DNA of 64,000 nt from Pseudomonas viridiflava (GCF_900582625.1 NZ_UTIQ01000138.1:1-64000), one strand, 5' to 3'. Positions 9,408 through 16,544 are shown, counted from the first letter of the stretch. Made by a program: numbers and translations. The notes: generated by a model not told the origin, from the letters alone.

Positions 9408-10517
9408 ATGACTGCATCCATGGACGTGTTCTGGCACGACGACGTGCTGCGCCACGACACCGGCTACGGGGTGTTCGAGGCGCCGCCCAGCGCGTTGCTA
9501 GACGAACAAACCCAACATCCCGAAAGCAGCCCGCGCCTGGTCAACATGCGCGCGGTGCTGCGCAACGGCCCGGTGGCCAAACAGCTGACCTGGCACGCCG
9601 GCCGTCACGCCAGTGAAGAGGAACTGCTGCGCTTTCACACCGCCGCGTACCTGCGTGACATCCAAAGCGCTGACGCCGATGGCCGCCGCTTCAGCAGCAC
9701 CACGCTGATGAACACCGGTAGCCTGGCCGGCTTGCTGGCAGCGGCCGGCACCAGCATTGCCGCGCTGGAACGCACCCTCGCCAGTTGCCGCCCGGCCATG
9801 GCGCTGGTGCGCCCGCCAGGCCACCACGCCGCACCGGCCATGGCCGACGGCTACTGCTTCTTCAACAACGTGGCGGTCGCCGCCCAGGCCGCGCGGGCAG
9901 CCGGCGCCGAGCGGGTGGCGATCATCGACTGGGACGTGCACCACGGCAACGGCACCCAGGCCGGGTTCTACGCCGACCCCAGCGTGCTCACCGTTTCCCT
10001 GCACATGGACCACGGCGCCTGGGGCCCGAGCCACCCGCAAACCGGTGACGTGGACGAGCGCGGCGAAGGCTCGGGCGAGGGCAGCAACCTCAACATTCCG
10101 TTGCCCATGGGCGCCGGCGATGCCAGCTATGCGGCGGCGTTCGAGCGCTTTGTCGAGCCCACCGTGCGCGCGTTTGCGCCGCAGCTGCTGATCATCGCCA
10201 ACGGCCTCGACGCCTCGCAATTCGACCCCAACGGCCGCCAGTTGCTGACCATGAAAGGCTTCAACCACCTGGCCCAGCGTGCGCGGGTGCTGGCCGATGA
10301 ACTGTGCGGTGGACGTTTGCTGGTAGTGCAAGAGGGCGGCTACAACCCGGCCTACAGCGCTTACTGCCTGCATGCTGCCAGCGAAGGGTTTCTCGGCCAG
10401 CCCAGCAGCCTGCCGGACCCGCTGGCCTATATGCCGGAATTCGCGGCGCGAAGTGGGGCCGATATTCAGGCCTTGGCTGTGGCATTGAACGGGGCAGGGT
10501 GGGACTTTCCTTTGTAG
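9408..10517 (+). CDS. Histone-deacetylase-superfamily amidohydrolase (acetylpolyamine-type)
   Basis: 369-aa class II HDAC/acetylpolyamine amidohydrolase fold. Catalytic landmarks are RPPGHHA (His139-His140), GYCFFNNVAVA, the Zn-binding DWDVHHGNGTQ (Asp176, His178), the third ligand in ANGLDASQFDP, and the transition-state Tyr in QEGGYNP. It starts 10 bp after the M24-like gene with GAGGAG upstream, so the two are co-translated. It probably removes an acetyl or acyl group from the product of that hydrolase or from an imported N-acetyl-amine. Substrate is inferred from context. Confidence 0.88.
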   Translation: MTASMDVFWHDDVLRHDTGYGVFEAPPSALLDEQTQHPESSPRLVNMRAVLRNGPVAKQLTWHAGRHASEEELLRFHTAAYLRDIQSADADGRRFSSTTLMNTGSLAGLLAAAGTSIAALERTLASCRPAMALVRPPGHHAAPAMADGYCFFNNVAVAAQAARAAGAERVAIIDWDVHHGNGTQAGFYADPSVLTVSLHMDHGAWGPSHPQTGDVDERGEGSGEGSNLNIPLPMGAGDASYAAAFERFVEPTVRAFAPQLLIIANGLDASQFDPNGRQLLTMKGFNHLAQRARVLADELCGGRLLVVQEGGYNPAYSAYCLHAASEGFLGQPSSLPDPLAYMPEFAARSGADIQALAVALNGAGWDFPL

Positions 10518-10528
10518 CGACAACGTCA

Positions 10529-10561
10529 ACGGCTCGGCGGGGCGTTGCCTGCCGAGCCGTT
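10529..10561. terminator. Bidirectional hairpin terminator
   Basis: AACGGCTCGGC (10529-10539) pairs perfectly with GCCGAGCCGTT (10551-10561) around an 11-nt loop. It lies between the convergent deacetylase and LysR genes and includes the last base of the LysR stop codon. A short T run follows on the + strand. Confidence 0.8.
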
Positions 10562-11442
10562 TAACCCGGCAACACCAGCGAGAGGTCCGGGTAGCGCCCA
10601 CAGATAAACTCCACAAACGCGCGCACCTTTGGCGCCGCCAGCCGCCGTGACGTGTGCAGCACCCATAACTCGGCGTCGGCGCGCGACACAATTCCCCACT
10701 GCACCAACTCACCGCGCGCCAACTGCTCCCACGCCATGGACTGCGGAATCAACGCCGCGCCAGCGCCGGCAATCGCCGCATCCCGGATCATCAGAAACGA
10801 AGAAAACTTCAGCCGTGGAATCGGCTCTAGCAGTAAGCGGCCATCGTCGAGATTCCACTGCGTCGGCTGAAAATTGCTAAACACCACACTGGCAACCGGC
10901 TGCACGGCGCCGACCGTTGGCGCGGGCATGGCAACGTGCGGCGCCGCCACCACCACGAGGCGGTCTTTGGCAAAACAGCGGCCGACCAGGTTGCTGTCCG
11001 GGCTGGGGTTGATGCGGATGGCCACATCAAACTGCTCCTCGACAAGGTCAACCAGGCGGTCTTCGGCCACCACGTCCAGCGTGATTTCCGGATAAGCCGC
11101 ACAGAACTCGGCGCCAATGCGGCCCATCGCCAACTGCGAAAACAGTGCCGGCGCCGCCACGCGCAAGCGTCCCCGTGGCGTCGACAAACCTTCGCGCGCG
11201 GCGGTCATCGCCTCGGCCACTTCCCCCAGCGGCCCCTCGGTTCGCGCCATCAACAACGCGCCGGCCTCGGTCAGCTTTAGCCCCCGTGCGCTGCGCTCCA
11301 CCAGGCGAACGCCCAGTTGCTCCTCCAGCTCGGCAATGCGCCGCGACAACGTGGCTTTGCTGCGACCACTGGCCCGGCTGGCCTTGCCCAAGCCTTCGTT
11401 GCTGGCGACGAGGGCGAAATCGATAAGCGCATTAAGGTCCAT
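10561..11442 (-). CDS. LysR-family regulator divergent from NmrA-type gene
   Basis: 293-aa LysR regulator. HTH at residues ~1-60 (MDLNALIDFALVASNEGLGKA, then SGRSKATLSRRIAELEEQL), effector-binding domain after ~90. ATG 11442 is set by the family N terminus; further upstream frame is non-coding. The C-terminal ASVVFSNFQPTQWNLDDG stretch matches LysR regulators of quinone or nitro-compound reductases. It is divergent from the NAD(P)-binding protein at 11579 with a 136-bp shared control region, so that gene is the likely target. Confidence 0.85.
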   Translation of the reverse strand: MDLNALIDFALVASNEGLGKASRASGRSKATLSRRIAELEEQLGVRLVERSARGLKLTEAGALLMARTEGPLGEVAEAMTAAREGLSTPRGRLRVAAPALFSQLAMGRIGAEFCAAYPEITLDVVAEDRLVDLVEEQFDVAIRINPSPDSNLVGRCFAKDRLVVVAAPHVAMPAPTVGAVQPVASVVFSNFQPTQWNLDDGRLLLEPIPRLKFSSFLMIRDAAIAGAGAALIPQSMAWEQLARGELVQWGIVSRADAELWVLHTSRRLAAPKVRAFVEFICGRYPDLSLVLPG

Positions 11443-11578
11443 GGCTGTTCCAGAATTGAAACGGGGAGTACCGATGGTGGCGTCTTTGTTTTGATTTCGC
11501 AACGACCTACTGTGGCGCCAACGCAGCAAGGTCAGCCGATGTTGCTCGCGTACCCCTTCACTCAAGCGGAGATACACC

Positions 11579-12454
11579 ATGAGCATTCTCATCACTGGCG
11601 CCACTGGCACCGTCGGTTCCCTGATCATCCAGCGCCTCAGCGATGCGGGCGCCGAGGTTCACGCCCTGGTTCGCCAAGCCGGCAAAGGTCAATTCCCAGC
11701 GGGCGTGAAAGAAGTCGTCGGCGACCTCACCGACGTCGCTTCCATGCGCGCCGCCCTGGTCTCGGTGCGCACCTTGTTCCTGCTTAATGCCGTCACCCCG
11801 GACGAAGTGACCCAAGCCCTGATTACCCTGAACCTGGCCAAGGAAGCGGGCATCGAACGCATCGTTTACCTGTCGGTCATCCACGCCGACCGCTTCACCG
11901 AGGTGCCGCACTTCACCGGCAAACACACCGTGGAGCGAATGATCGAAACCCACCACCTGCCCGCCACCGTGCTGCGCCCGGCGTACTTCATGCAAAACGA
12001 ATACACCGTGCAGCAAGCCATCGAACACTACGCCGTGTACCCCATGCCCATCGGTGCGGCAGGCGTGGCCATGATCGACGCCCGCGACATCGCCGACATT
12101 GCCGTCGCCGAACTGCTGCGCCGCGACCAGGCCGACACTGCGCTCGAAAGCCTGACGCTCGAACTGGTCGGCCCGCAGGCATTTACCGGCAACGAAGTGG
12201 CCGCCATCTGGAGCAACGCCCTCGGCCGCCCGATCGCCTACGGCGGCGACGACGTAGCCGCCTTCGAACAGCAAATGGGCGCCTTTATGCCCGGCTGGCT
12301 GGCCTATGACCTGCGGCTGATGATGGCCGCCATCCAGACCCATGGCATGCAAGCGGCGCCGGGTGCTTTGGAACGCCTGGAAAGCATCCTCGGCCGACCG
12401 CTGCGCCGCTACGAAAGCTTCGTTGGCGAAGTGGTTGCCGCAAGCCGAGGCTGA
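11579..12454 (+). CDS. NmrA-like NAD(P)-binding protein (atypical SDR)
   Basis: 291-aa Rossmann protein. The N terminus SILITGATGTVGSLIIQRL carries the GxxGxxG dinucleotide motif of atypical SDRs (NmrA/QorB type), with no clear YxxxK catalytic pair. Body motifs include VLRPAYFMQNEY and AMIDARDIADIAV. Members act as NAD(P)H:quinone reductases or redox sensors. It is divergent from the LysR gene above and 150 bp before a nitronate monooxygenase; a stress or xenobiotic reduction role is inferred. Confidence 0.85.
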   Translation: MSILITGATGTVGSLIIQRLSDAGAEVHALVRQAGKGQFPAGVKEVVGDLTDVASMRAALVSVRTLFLLNAVTPDEVTQALITLNLAKEAGIERIVYLSVIHADRFTEVPHFTGKHTVERMIETHHLPATVLRPAYFMQNEYTVQQAIEHYAVYPMPIGAAGVAMIDARDIADIAVAELLRRDQADTALESLTLELVGPQAFTGNEVAAIWSNALGRPIAYGGDDVAAFEQQMGAFMPGWLAYDLRLMMAAIQTHGMQAAPGALERLESILGRPLRRYESFVGEVVAASRG

Positions 12455-12605
12455 ATAGCGGGGCAGGGGAGACACGCCAGAATTCGCGCGAAAACGTAGA
12501 GCAGTTAACCCCGCGCGCTTTCAACCAACCGCCGTTTTCCACCATCATGCAAGCCGCCGCGCACCCGCGCGGCGCGCCTGTTTCTCCCGTTGCAAGGATG
12601 CCCAC

Positions 12606-13694
12606 ATGAAAGATTGGCCAGACCGTCGCCTCACCGATTTGCTCGGCGTGCAGCACCCCATCATTCAAGCGCCCATGCTCGGCGCGGGCGCTGCTTTGAT
12701 GGCAGGCGCCGCCCAAGCCGGCGCCTTGGGTTCGCTGGCCTGCGCGACCTTGACGCTTGCCCAGGTCGAGAGCGAAGTAGCCGCCTTTCGCGCCGCCACC
12801 AACGCAGCGCTGAACCTCAACTTCTTCTGCCACCAACCCGCCCCGACAGACGACGCCGCCCAAGCCCGTTGGAAAGCGCTGCTGGCCGACTACTACCGCG
12901 AAGTGGGCGCCGACTTCGACGCCCCCACGCCCGTCTCAAGCCGCGCCCCGTTCGACGAAGCGAGCTGCGCCCTGGTGGAAAAACTACGCCCTGAAGTCGT
13001 CAGCTTCCACTTCGGCCTGCCTGCCGACCCGCTGCTAAACCGCGTCAAAGCCACCGGCGCTAAAGTGCTTGCCTCGGCCACCACGGTTGAAGAAGCGCAA
13101 TGGCTGAACGCCCACGGCTGCGACGCCATCATCGCCATGGGCTATGAAGCCGGCGGCCATCGCGGCATGTTCCTGCACAGCGAACTGACCACCCAAATCG
13201 GCACCTTCGCCCTGGTGCCGCAAATCGTCGATGCCGTCACCGTGCCCGTCATCGCCGCCGGCGGCATCGCCGACTCGCGCGGCATCAAGGCCGCCTTCGT
13301 CCTCGGCGCCGCTGGCGTACAAATCGGCACCGCCTACCTCTTTTGCGACGAAGCCAACCTCACCCCACCGCACCACACCGCCTTGCGCAACGCGAGCGCT
13401 AGCGACACCGCGCTCACCACCCTATTCACCGGCCGCCCGGCGCGCGGCATCGTCAACCGCCTGATGCGCGAACTGGGGCCGCTAAACCCGAGTGCACCCG
13501 TGTTTCCCACAGCCGGTGGCGCGTTGGTGCCGTTGCGGGCCAAGTGCGAAGCGCAAGGGGTCGGGGATTTCAGCAACTTGTGGGCGGGACAGGCGTTTGC
13601 CTTGAGCGCGGGGAGGAGAGCGCGGGTGACGGCGTTTGAGTTTACGCAAGGGTTGGTGCGTGGGTGCTTGGAGGGTAGGGGGATGCGCTTTTAG
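12606..13694 (+). CDS. Nitronate monooxygenase (NPD family, FMN-dependent)
   Basis: 362-aa TIM-barrel flavoprotein. The N-terminal LLGVQHPIIQAPMLGAG is the NPD family opening; downstream are the conserved AMGYEAGGHRGMF segment, containing the catalytic His, and VIAAGGIADSRGIKAAFVLGAAGVQIGTAYL for FMN phosphate binding. CAAGGATG sits just before ATG 12606. It oxidises nitronates such as propionate 3-nitronate. This is the last gene before the island's left direct repeat. Its 3' end is slightly purine-rich but intact. Confidence 0.9.
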   Translation: MKDWPDRRLTDLLGVQHPIIQAPMLGAGAALMAGAAQAGALGSLACATLTLAQVESEVAAFRAATNAALNLNFFCHQPAPTDDAAQARWKALLADYYREVGADFDAPTPVSSRAPFDEASCALVEKLRPEVVSFHFGLPADPLLNRVKATGAKVLASATTVEEAQWLNAHGCDAIIAMGYEAGGHRGMFLHSELTTQIGTFALVPQIVDAVTVPVIAAGGIADSRGIKAAFVLGAAGVQIGTAYLFCDEANLTPPHHTALRNASASDTALTTLFTGRPARGIVNRLMRELGPLNPSAPVFPTAGGALVPLRAKCEAQGVGDFSNLWAGQAFALSAGRRARVTAFEFTQGLVRGCLEGRGMRF

Positions 13695-13791
13695 CCGGGT
13701 CTGTGTGAACGACCAACGGAAATCTCACCACTCCGTTTTGTGCATTCCCTGCGGGATATGTCTTGCAACGCAGCGCCGCTGGAAAAACCCG

Positions 13792-13820
13792 TTGCAGGGT
13801 AGGGAAGTGGCTTCTATAGT
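13792..13820 (+). promoter_or_regulatory. Sigma70-type promoter of the left DUF3077 unit
   Basis: TTGCAG (13792-13797), a 17-bp spacer and TATAGT (13815-13820) match the sigma70 consensus with ideal spacing. Transcription should begin near 13827, about 240 nt before the start codon. The right copy keeps both hexamers and spacing although two spacer bases differ, which supports function. Confidence 0.75.
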
Positions 13821-13826
13821 CCCGCC

Positions 13827-14054
13827 GTCGCTGCCAATTCAGCGGCCGGGTTTGGCGATCCGAGTAGATATGAGGCGCACAGCGCTCTCACCTAATAGCA
13901 GCGCTTTTTTTGTGTCTGTTGCTAGGTGTTTATGGCGGCTGTGCGCGGGATACCTTCGGGTATGCCGGGTTCCTCTGTCCCCGGTTCGCCAACCTGCGTA
14001 CAGCTGCCACCCTAATTGTTTGGCGACGATTTGTGGCGGCTCCACTAGACAGCA
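13827..14054 (+). ncRNA. Structured 5' leader / candidate riboregulator upstream of DUF3077 gene (left copy)
   Basis: Seen by pairing bases: hairpin CGCTG/CAGCG (13829-13833/13840-13844); terminator-like hairpin AGCGCT/AGCGCT with a 7-T run (13881-13911); long stem 13933-13949/13993-14009 (17 bp with G-U pairs) enclosing hairpin ATACC-TTCG-GGTAT (13950-13963, a cUUCGg loop) and hairpin CCGGG/CCCGG (13965-13969/13980-13984); a crossing helix TCGCCAA/TTGGCGA (13986-13992/14020-14026), which would be a pseudoknot. Competing partners exist: TTGGCGA also at 13852-13858, and GCGCACAGC (13875-13883) complements GCTGTGCGC (13938-13946). CGCTG (13829-13833) can also pair with CAGCG of the terminator arm (13880-13884). 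It may be an attenuator or riboswitch; whether it is already catalogued is unknown to me. Confidence 0.65.
13881..13911 (+). terminator. Attenuator-like intrinsic terminator inside the leader (left copy)
   Basis: The self-complementary AGCGCT occurs at 13881-13886 and 13900-13905 around a 13-nt loop and runs into seven T residues (13905-13911). It sits ~55 nt after the predicted start of transcription and well before the coding region. Readthrough would therefore be needed to express the gene; the stem is short, so termination may be partial. Confidence 0.6.
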
Positions 14055-14066
14055 GGAGCTTCACAA

Positions 14067-14309
14067 TTGAATGACATGTCAAAAGTCACCACCCACCAAC
14101 CCTTCGACAATCTCGATGACATTCCGCTGTTCGCGGTCAATGCCGGCGTGCCGGTTGAAAATGCGCTGGAGCGTGCGGCGGATTTGATGTTGTACGTCGA
14201 ACGCCTGTCGGCTGCCGATGCGTTTATGGACAGAAGTCAGGAGTCGGCCATCGTTCAAACCCTGAGTGAAATGGCTAAGGCGCTGACCAAGGCTTGCATG
14301 CGGAGTTGA
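14067..14309 (+). CDS. DUF3077-family small protein (left copy)
   Basis: 80-aa protein, probably starting at TTG 14067 because GGAG (14055-14058) is 8 nt upstream; ATG 14076 would be 17 nt away. The core PLFAVNAGVPVENALERAADLMLYVERLSAADA is the DUF3077-type motif of pseudomonad small proteins: a short hydrophobic-helix domain of unknown function with no signal peptide or membrane segment. It is almost identical to the protein at 23028, differing only at the C terminus (KACMRS versus KACQGRRAA). Expression is likely governed by the long leader. No function is known to me. Confidence 0.8.
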   Translation: MNDMSKVTTHQPFDNLDDIPLFAVNAGVPVENALERAADLMLYVERLSAADAFMDRSQESAIVQTLSEMAKALTKACMRS

Positions 14310-14340
14310 AGGCAAGGTTGGGTTTTTGTTGCGTGCAGGA

Positions 14341-14365
14341 AGGGGAACGAGGTGTTCCCCTTTTT
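14341..14365 (+). terminator. Intrinsic terminator of left DUF3077 unit
   Basis: AGGGGAAC (14341-14348) pairs perfectly with GTTCCCCT (14354-14361), followed by a T run to 14365. It lies 32 bp after the stop codon and is duplicated at 23300-23324. Confidence 0.9.
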
Positions 14366-14441
14366 AGTGACTGGGATTTGGCTGCCGCTATGAATTTCCA
14401 GCGTGGTCGATTGGCGTCTTGTTTGCGCAGGCGGGTGGGGG

Positions 14442-14505
14442 AAAAGGGACAGATTTATTATTCGGCTCTAATTTAGAGTGGTTTAATAAATCTGTCCCCT
14501 TTTTT
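14442..14505. repeat. Palindromic element copy 1 (AAAAGGG(G)ACAG type)
   Basis: About 64 bp: outer arms AAAAGGGACAGATTTATTA and TTTAATAAATCTGTCCC plus T run, with an inner asymmetric core GGCTCTAATTTAGAG. Three more copies (16433, 17010, 17489) have the same orientation, all within 3.1 kb. Comparable GGGGACAGATTT palindromes are known from REP/MITE-type elements. This copy lies just 4 bp beyond the left direct repeat. Confidence 0.9.
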
Positions 14506-14687
14506 GCTGGGGTTGGCGGTCTTGCTAGCGCGTCATCAAATCTGATCAATGCGCATCCAGGTGGGATGAGTTAGCTCAGACGGAGCGTAGCGACTTAATA
14601 AAAGCCGCCATAAGAATGCTAAATCGAGAAAGATAGTTCAGAGCGTTCACCAAAATGCATCTTGATTACTCGAGATCAGCATCCAAC
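14506..14687. other. Non-coding gap in the island
   Basis: About 180 bp of AT-richer sequence between palindromic copy 1 and the first immunity-like gene. No open frame, hairpin or RHS relic was recognised on either strand. Confidence 0.5.
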
Positions 14688-15122
14688 TCAGAGCTTTGGT
14701 AAATACGGCAAAAGCCAAGGAAGCTCTTCAATAGGAAACTTAGCATAGAGGCCGCCGAAGACGAACCATGCAGCAACGATCCAAATAGAAAAAAATCCGG
14801 CCATGTAGGGGAAGTAACGCCAATTCCCTAAGAGATTAACGCTGACGAAATATAACACTTCTACAGCCTTGGGATCCGCATCAGCGATTTTTCTTAATTC
14901 AATAATTCTTTTGGAAAACTTATTAGAAACGCCTTGGTGAATGCTCACTAGCACGACGACACTCACAAGACTGAAGATAAGACCCGCCAAGTAACGAAGG
15001 CTTGAGCAACCAATTGCAATGGTAAGCGCCAATGGCCCAATAAGCAGGTTAAGCTCTCGATACCAAGCGTCGAGTTCAGCTTCGATCGCTTGAATGTCGT
15101 ATAGGGACGGATTCTTGCTCAT
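14688..15122 (-). CDS. Membrane protein, candidate immunity protein
   Basis: 144-aa protein with about four hydrophobic segments in two pairs (LNLLIGPLALTIAIGCSSLRYLAGLIFSLVSVVVLVSI and YFPYMAGFFSIWIVAAWFVFGGLY), separated by a charged cytoplasmic-like loop of ~40 residues. Codon use and base composition are AT-rich compared with core genes. No close family was recognised. It lies on the same strand as, and downstream of, the RHS genes, in a series of similar small genes, so an immunity role is inferred. The ribosome-binding site is weak. Confidence 0.6.
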   Translation of the reverse strand: MSKNPSLYDIQAIEAELDAWYRELNLLIGPLALTIAIGCSSLRYLAGLIFSLVSVVVLVSIHQGVSNKFSKRIIELRKIADADPKAVEVLYFVSVNLLGNWRYFPYMAGFFSIWIVAAWFVFGGLYAKFPIEELPWLLPYLPKL

Positions 15123-15243
15123 AAAATCAAAACCACACTGAAGAGGAAGTTGTATTTTTGACTAAGATTAGTTATCCAGTCAACTGCCTACCGTTAATTA
15201 ACAGCACAGCTTAACCTTTAGAAGTAAAACGTATCGAGTTCAA

Positions 15244-15669
15244 TTATCTCGGGCCAGAATTCCTGAAAGACCTAGACAGCTTATAAACACCCGTTACGAC
15301 AACCAAGTACAAAAAGTAAACTGCCCCTAACAAATACCTATACTCCACATAATCACCGTCTTTTAAGCCAATTATCCCTCCTATTTTTGTCGAAATCCAC
15401 CAAAAAACGGGAAGAAGAAAAACCGCCACAATAACGATTACCACCTTAAATCTAAAACTATTTAGGTCCAATCTGAAAGCCCTCCGCGCTACGTTCCCGA
15501 AGTCATTTGCAGTTTTTACATTCTTCACTGCATAGCCAATAGCAGTAGCAGTAGCAGTAGCAGTAGCAGTAGCAGTAGCAGTAGCAGTAGCAGTAGCAGT
15601 AGCAGTAGCAGTAGCAAATTGTCGCTTGCGGATCGGCGCTGAGCAACTAGCTGAGCAAATAGGGAGCAA
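15244..15669 (-). CDS. Membrane protein with N-terminal Ala-Thr repeat encoded by a hexanucleotide microsatellite
   Basis: Open frame of 141 codons. The C-terminal part has two hydrophobic segments (VVIVIVAVFLLPVFWWIS and YLLGAVYFLYLVVVTGVYKL) and a basic tail. The N-terminal part translates the hexamer array as (Ala-Thr)n. The only start for the long form is TTG 15669 inside a degenerate palindromic element and is doubtful. GTG 15528, after the array, would give a 94-aa protein with the repeats lying in its 5' region. No Shine-Dalgarno sequence decides it. It is a possible immunity protein by position; the frame may also be a relic. Confidence 0.4.
   Translation of the reverse strand: MLPICSASCSAPIRKRQFATATATATATATATATATATATATAIGYAVKNVKTANDFGNVARRAFRLDLNSFRFKVVIVIVAVFLLPVFWWISTKIGGIIGLKDGDYVEYRYLLGAVYFLYLVVVTGVYKLSRSFRNSGPR
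15541..15616. repeat. Hexanucleotide microsatellite (AGCAGT)n, ~12.7 units
   Basis: Seventy-six bases of uninterrupted AGCAGT repeat. Read on the minus strand it is (ACTGCT)n and encodes Ala-Thr in the overlapping open frame. Perfect repeats of this length are prone to slipped-strand change. Because the unit is six bases, changes alter length, not frame. Confidence 0.97.
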
Positions 15670-15700
15670 AAAGGGGACAATCTGAACTACCCCCCTTTTT
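15668..15700. repeat. Degenerate palindromic element (half-copy)
   Basis: AAAAAGGGGACAATCTGAAC followed by CCCCCCTTTTT keeps both outer arms of the element at 14442 but lacks its core. It directly follows, on the minus strand, the RHS-core relic at 15715-15757, so it marks the break in that relic. Confidence 0.6.
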
Positions 15701-15714
15701 GCTCAGTCCCTCTT

Positions 15715-15757
15715 TAACCCCAATCGGGTCGCTCTGCATGAAGCACCCAGTATTGGA
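15715..15757 (-). pseudogene. Relic of an RHS core end (orphan tip junction)
   Basis: The minus strand translates in one frame as SNTGCFMQSDPIGVKEGL, matching NTGRYVQSDPIGLEGGL at the end of the core of the intact RHS protein (18109-20829). The frame then runs into the degenerate palindromic element and stops. This is the hallmark DPIG motif that marks the core/toxin boundary, so an earlier RHS tip once sat here. Confidence 0.75.
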
Positions 15758-15765
15758 GGCGGACG

Positions 15766-16278
15766 TTAATTCTCTAACATCATCTCAATAGAAGCCTTCG
15801 AAACAGGTGGATCCACATCGATCCAGCCCATTGATCCATCATCGCTAATACTCTTAAGGTCCTGTCTAGAAAGTATTTTTTTCCCAGTTTTAGCGTAACC
15901 ATAAGCACGCAGAGTATACGCAGCATCTTGATACCAAATCTTGCCCGTTTCAGACGAAATAGTCAGGACCCTTGTAAGATGATGGATTGCTTCAAAATAA
16001 TTTTTCGACTCCAGATAGTACTCTCCAGCATAATAATGAAGCCCCTCCTCTTCCTCATGCTGACGGCACTCCCCGCTTAACAGATCGGCGGCTTCTACAA
16101 CTTTCCCTGCGTGTCGTAAAGACATTGCCTTTCTTATCTGAAGATGTGGGATGTAAGCACTATTAACACCATCAAAAATTATCTGATCAATGATTTTTAT
16201 CACCGAGAGGGCTGGAAGTCCTCTCAATTTTTTCTCTAACTGATCTAGCATGTTTTTTAGTTCTAATGACTTATCCAT
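15766..16278 (-). CDS. TPR-like soluble protein, candidate immunity protein
   Basis: 170-aa protein from ATG 16278, chosen because GGAG lies 6 nt upstream (an ATG or GTG further up lacks one). It is predicted all-helical: MSLRHAGKVVEAADLLSGEC, GLHYYAGEYYLESKNYFEAIHHL and WYQDAAYTLRAYGYAKTGK look like degenerate TPR helices. There is no signal peptide or membrane segment. It follows a decapitated coding tail (16315-16440) by ~36 bp and precedes an RHS-core relic on the same strand. An immunity role is inferred from context; the exact family is not recognised. Confidence 0.65.
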   Translation of the reverse strand: MDKSLELKNMLDQLEKKLRGLPALSVIKIIDQIIFDGVNSAYIPHLQIRKAMSLRHAGKVVEAADLLSGECRQHEEEEGLHYYAGEYYLESKNYFEAIHHLTRVLTISSETGKIWYQDAAYTLRAYGYAKTGKKILSRQDLKSISDDGSMGWIDVDPPVSKASIEMMLEN

Positions 16279-16314
16279 TTCACGCTCCACCACATCTAGG
16301 AGAAAGACAACCTC

Positions 16315-16440
16315 TCATACAGGCATTGAATCCGCCTCCCCAAACATGAGGCTGGTTAAAGTCGATCCTTGCCCTTTCGCATACGACTTGGCAATGCATC
16401 CGCTGGCTCGCACAATCCTCGCACGCTTGTGGAAAAGGGG
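16315..16440 (-). pseudogene. Decapitated coding tail upstream of the TPR-like gene (tail 1)
   Basis: An open frame on the minus strand begins inside palindromic copy 2, just after an in-frame TAA, and reads PLFHKRARIVRASGCIAKSY, AKGQG, TLTSLMFGEADSMPV before TGA at 16315-16317. It has no start codon or ribosome site. Its position, ahead of an immunity-like gene, suggests it is the 3' remnant of a displaced toxin tip. A chance frame of 42 codons is possible. Confidence 0.45.
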
Positions 16441-16496
16441 ACAGATTTATTATTCGGCTCTAATTTATAGTGGTTTAATAAATCTGCCCCCTTTTT
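16433..16496. repeat. Palindromic element copy 2
   Basis: Same 64-bp element and orientation as at 14442, with minor changes (TTTATAGTGG in the core, CTGCCCCC in the right arm). The minus-strand frame of tail 1 emerges from its left arm. Confidence 0.9.
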
Positions 16497-16544
16497 CTTG
16501 CAAGGTGGAAACCAGCTGCGACAAACGATAAAGGGACGAACCAA

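Larger units (their letters stand above)
13704..14437. repeat. Left ~734-bp direct repeat (DUF3077 unit)
   Basis: This segment recurs as 22665-23395 in the same orientation (offset 8961 over most of its length). Identity is near-total from the promoter through most of the coding region: one mismatch in the ~230-nt leader and two in the promoter spacer. It is lower in the first ~80 bp and at the 3' end of the coding sequence. The unit holds promoter, attenuator-like hairpin, folded leader, DUF3077 gene, terminator and ~75 bp beyond. The two copies bracket the RHS island. Confidence 0.95.

Noticed and set aside
13839..14045. 68-codon minus-strand frame and a 144-codon plus-strand frame over the DUF3077 leader (and their copies near 22800-23031)
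   Set aside because: Both are forced open by conserved RNA-like sequence; neither has a ribosome site, and the base-paired pattern explains the conservation better than coding.
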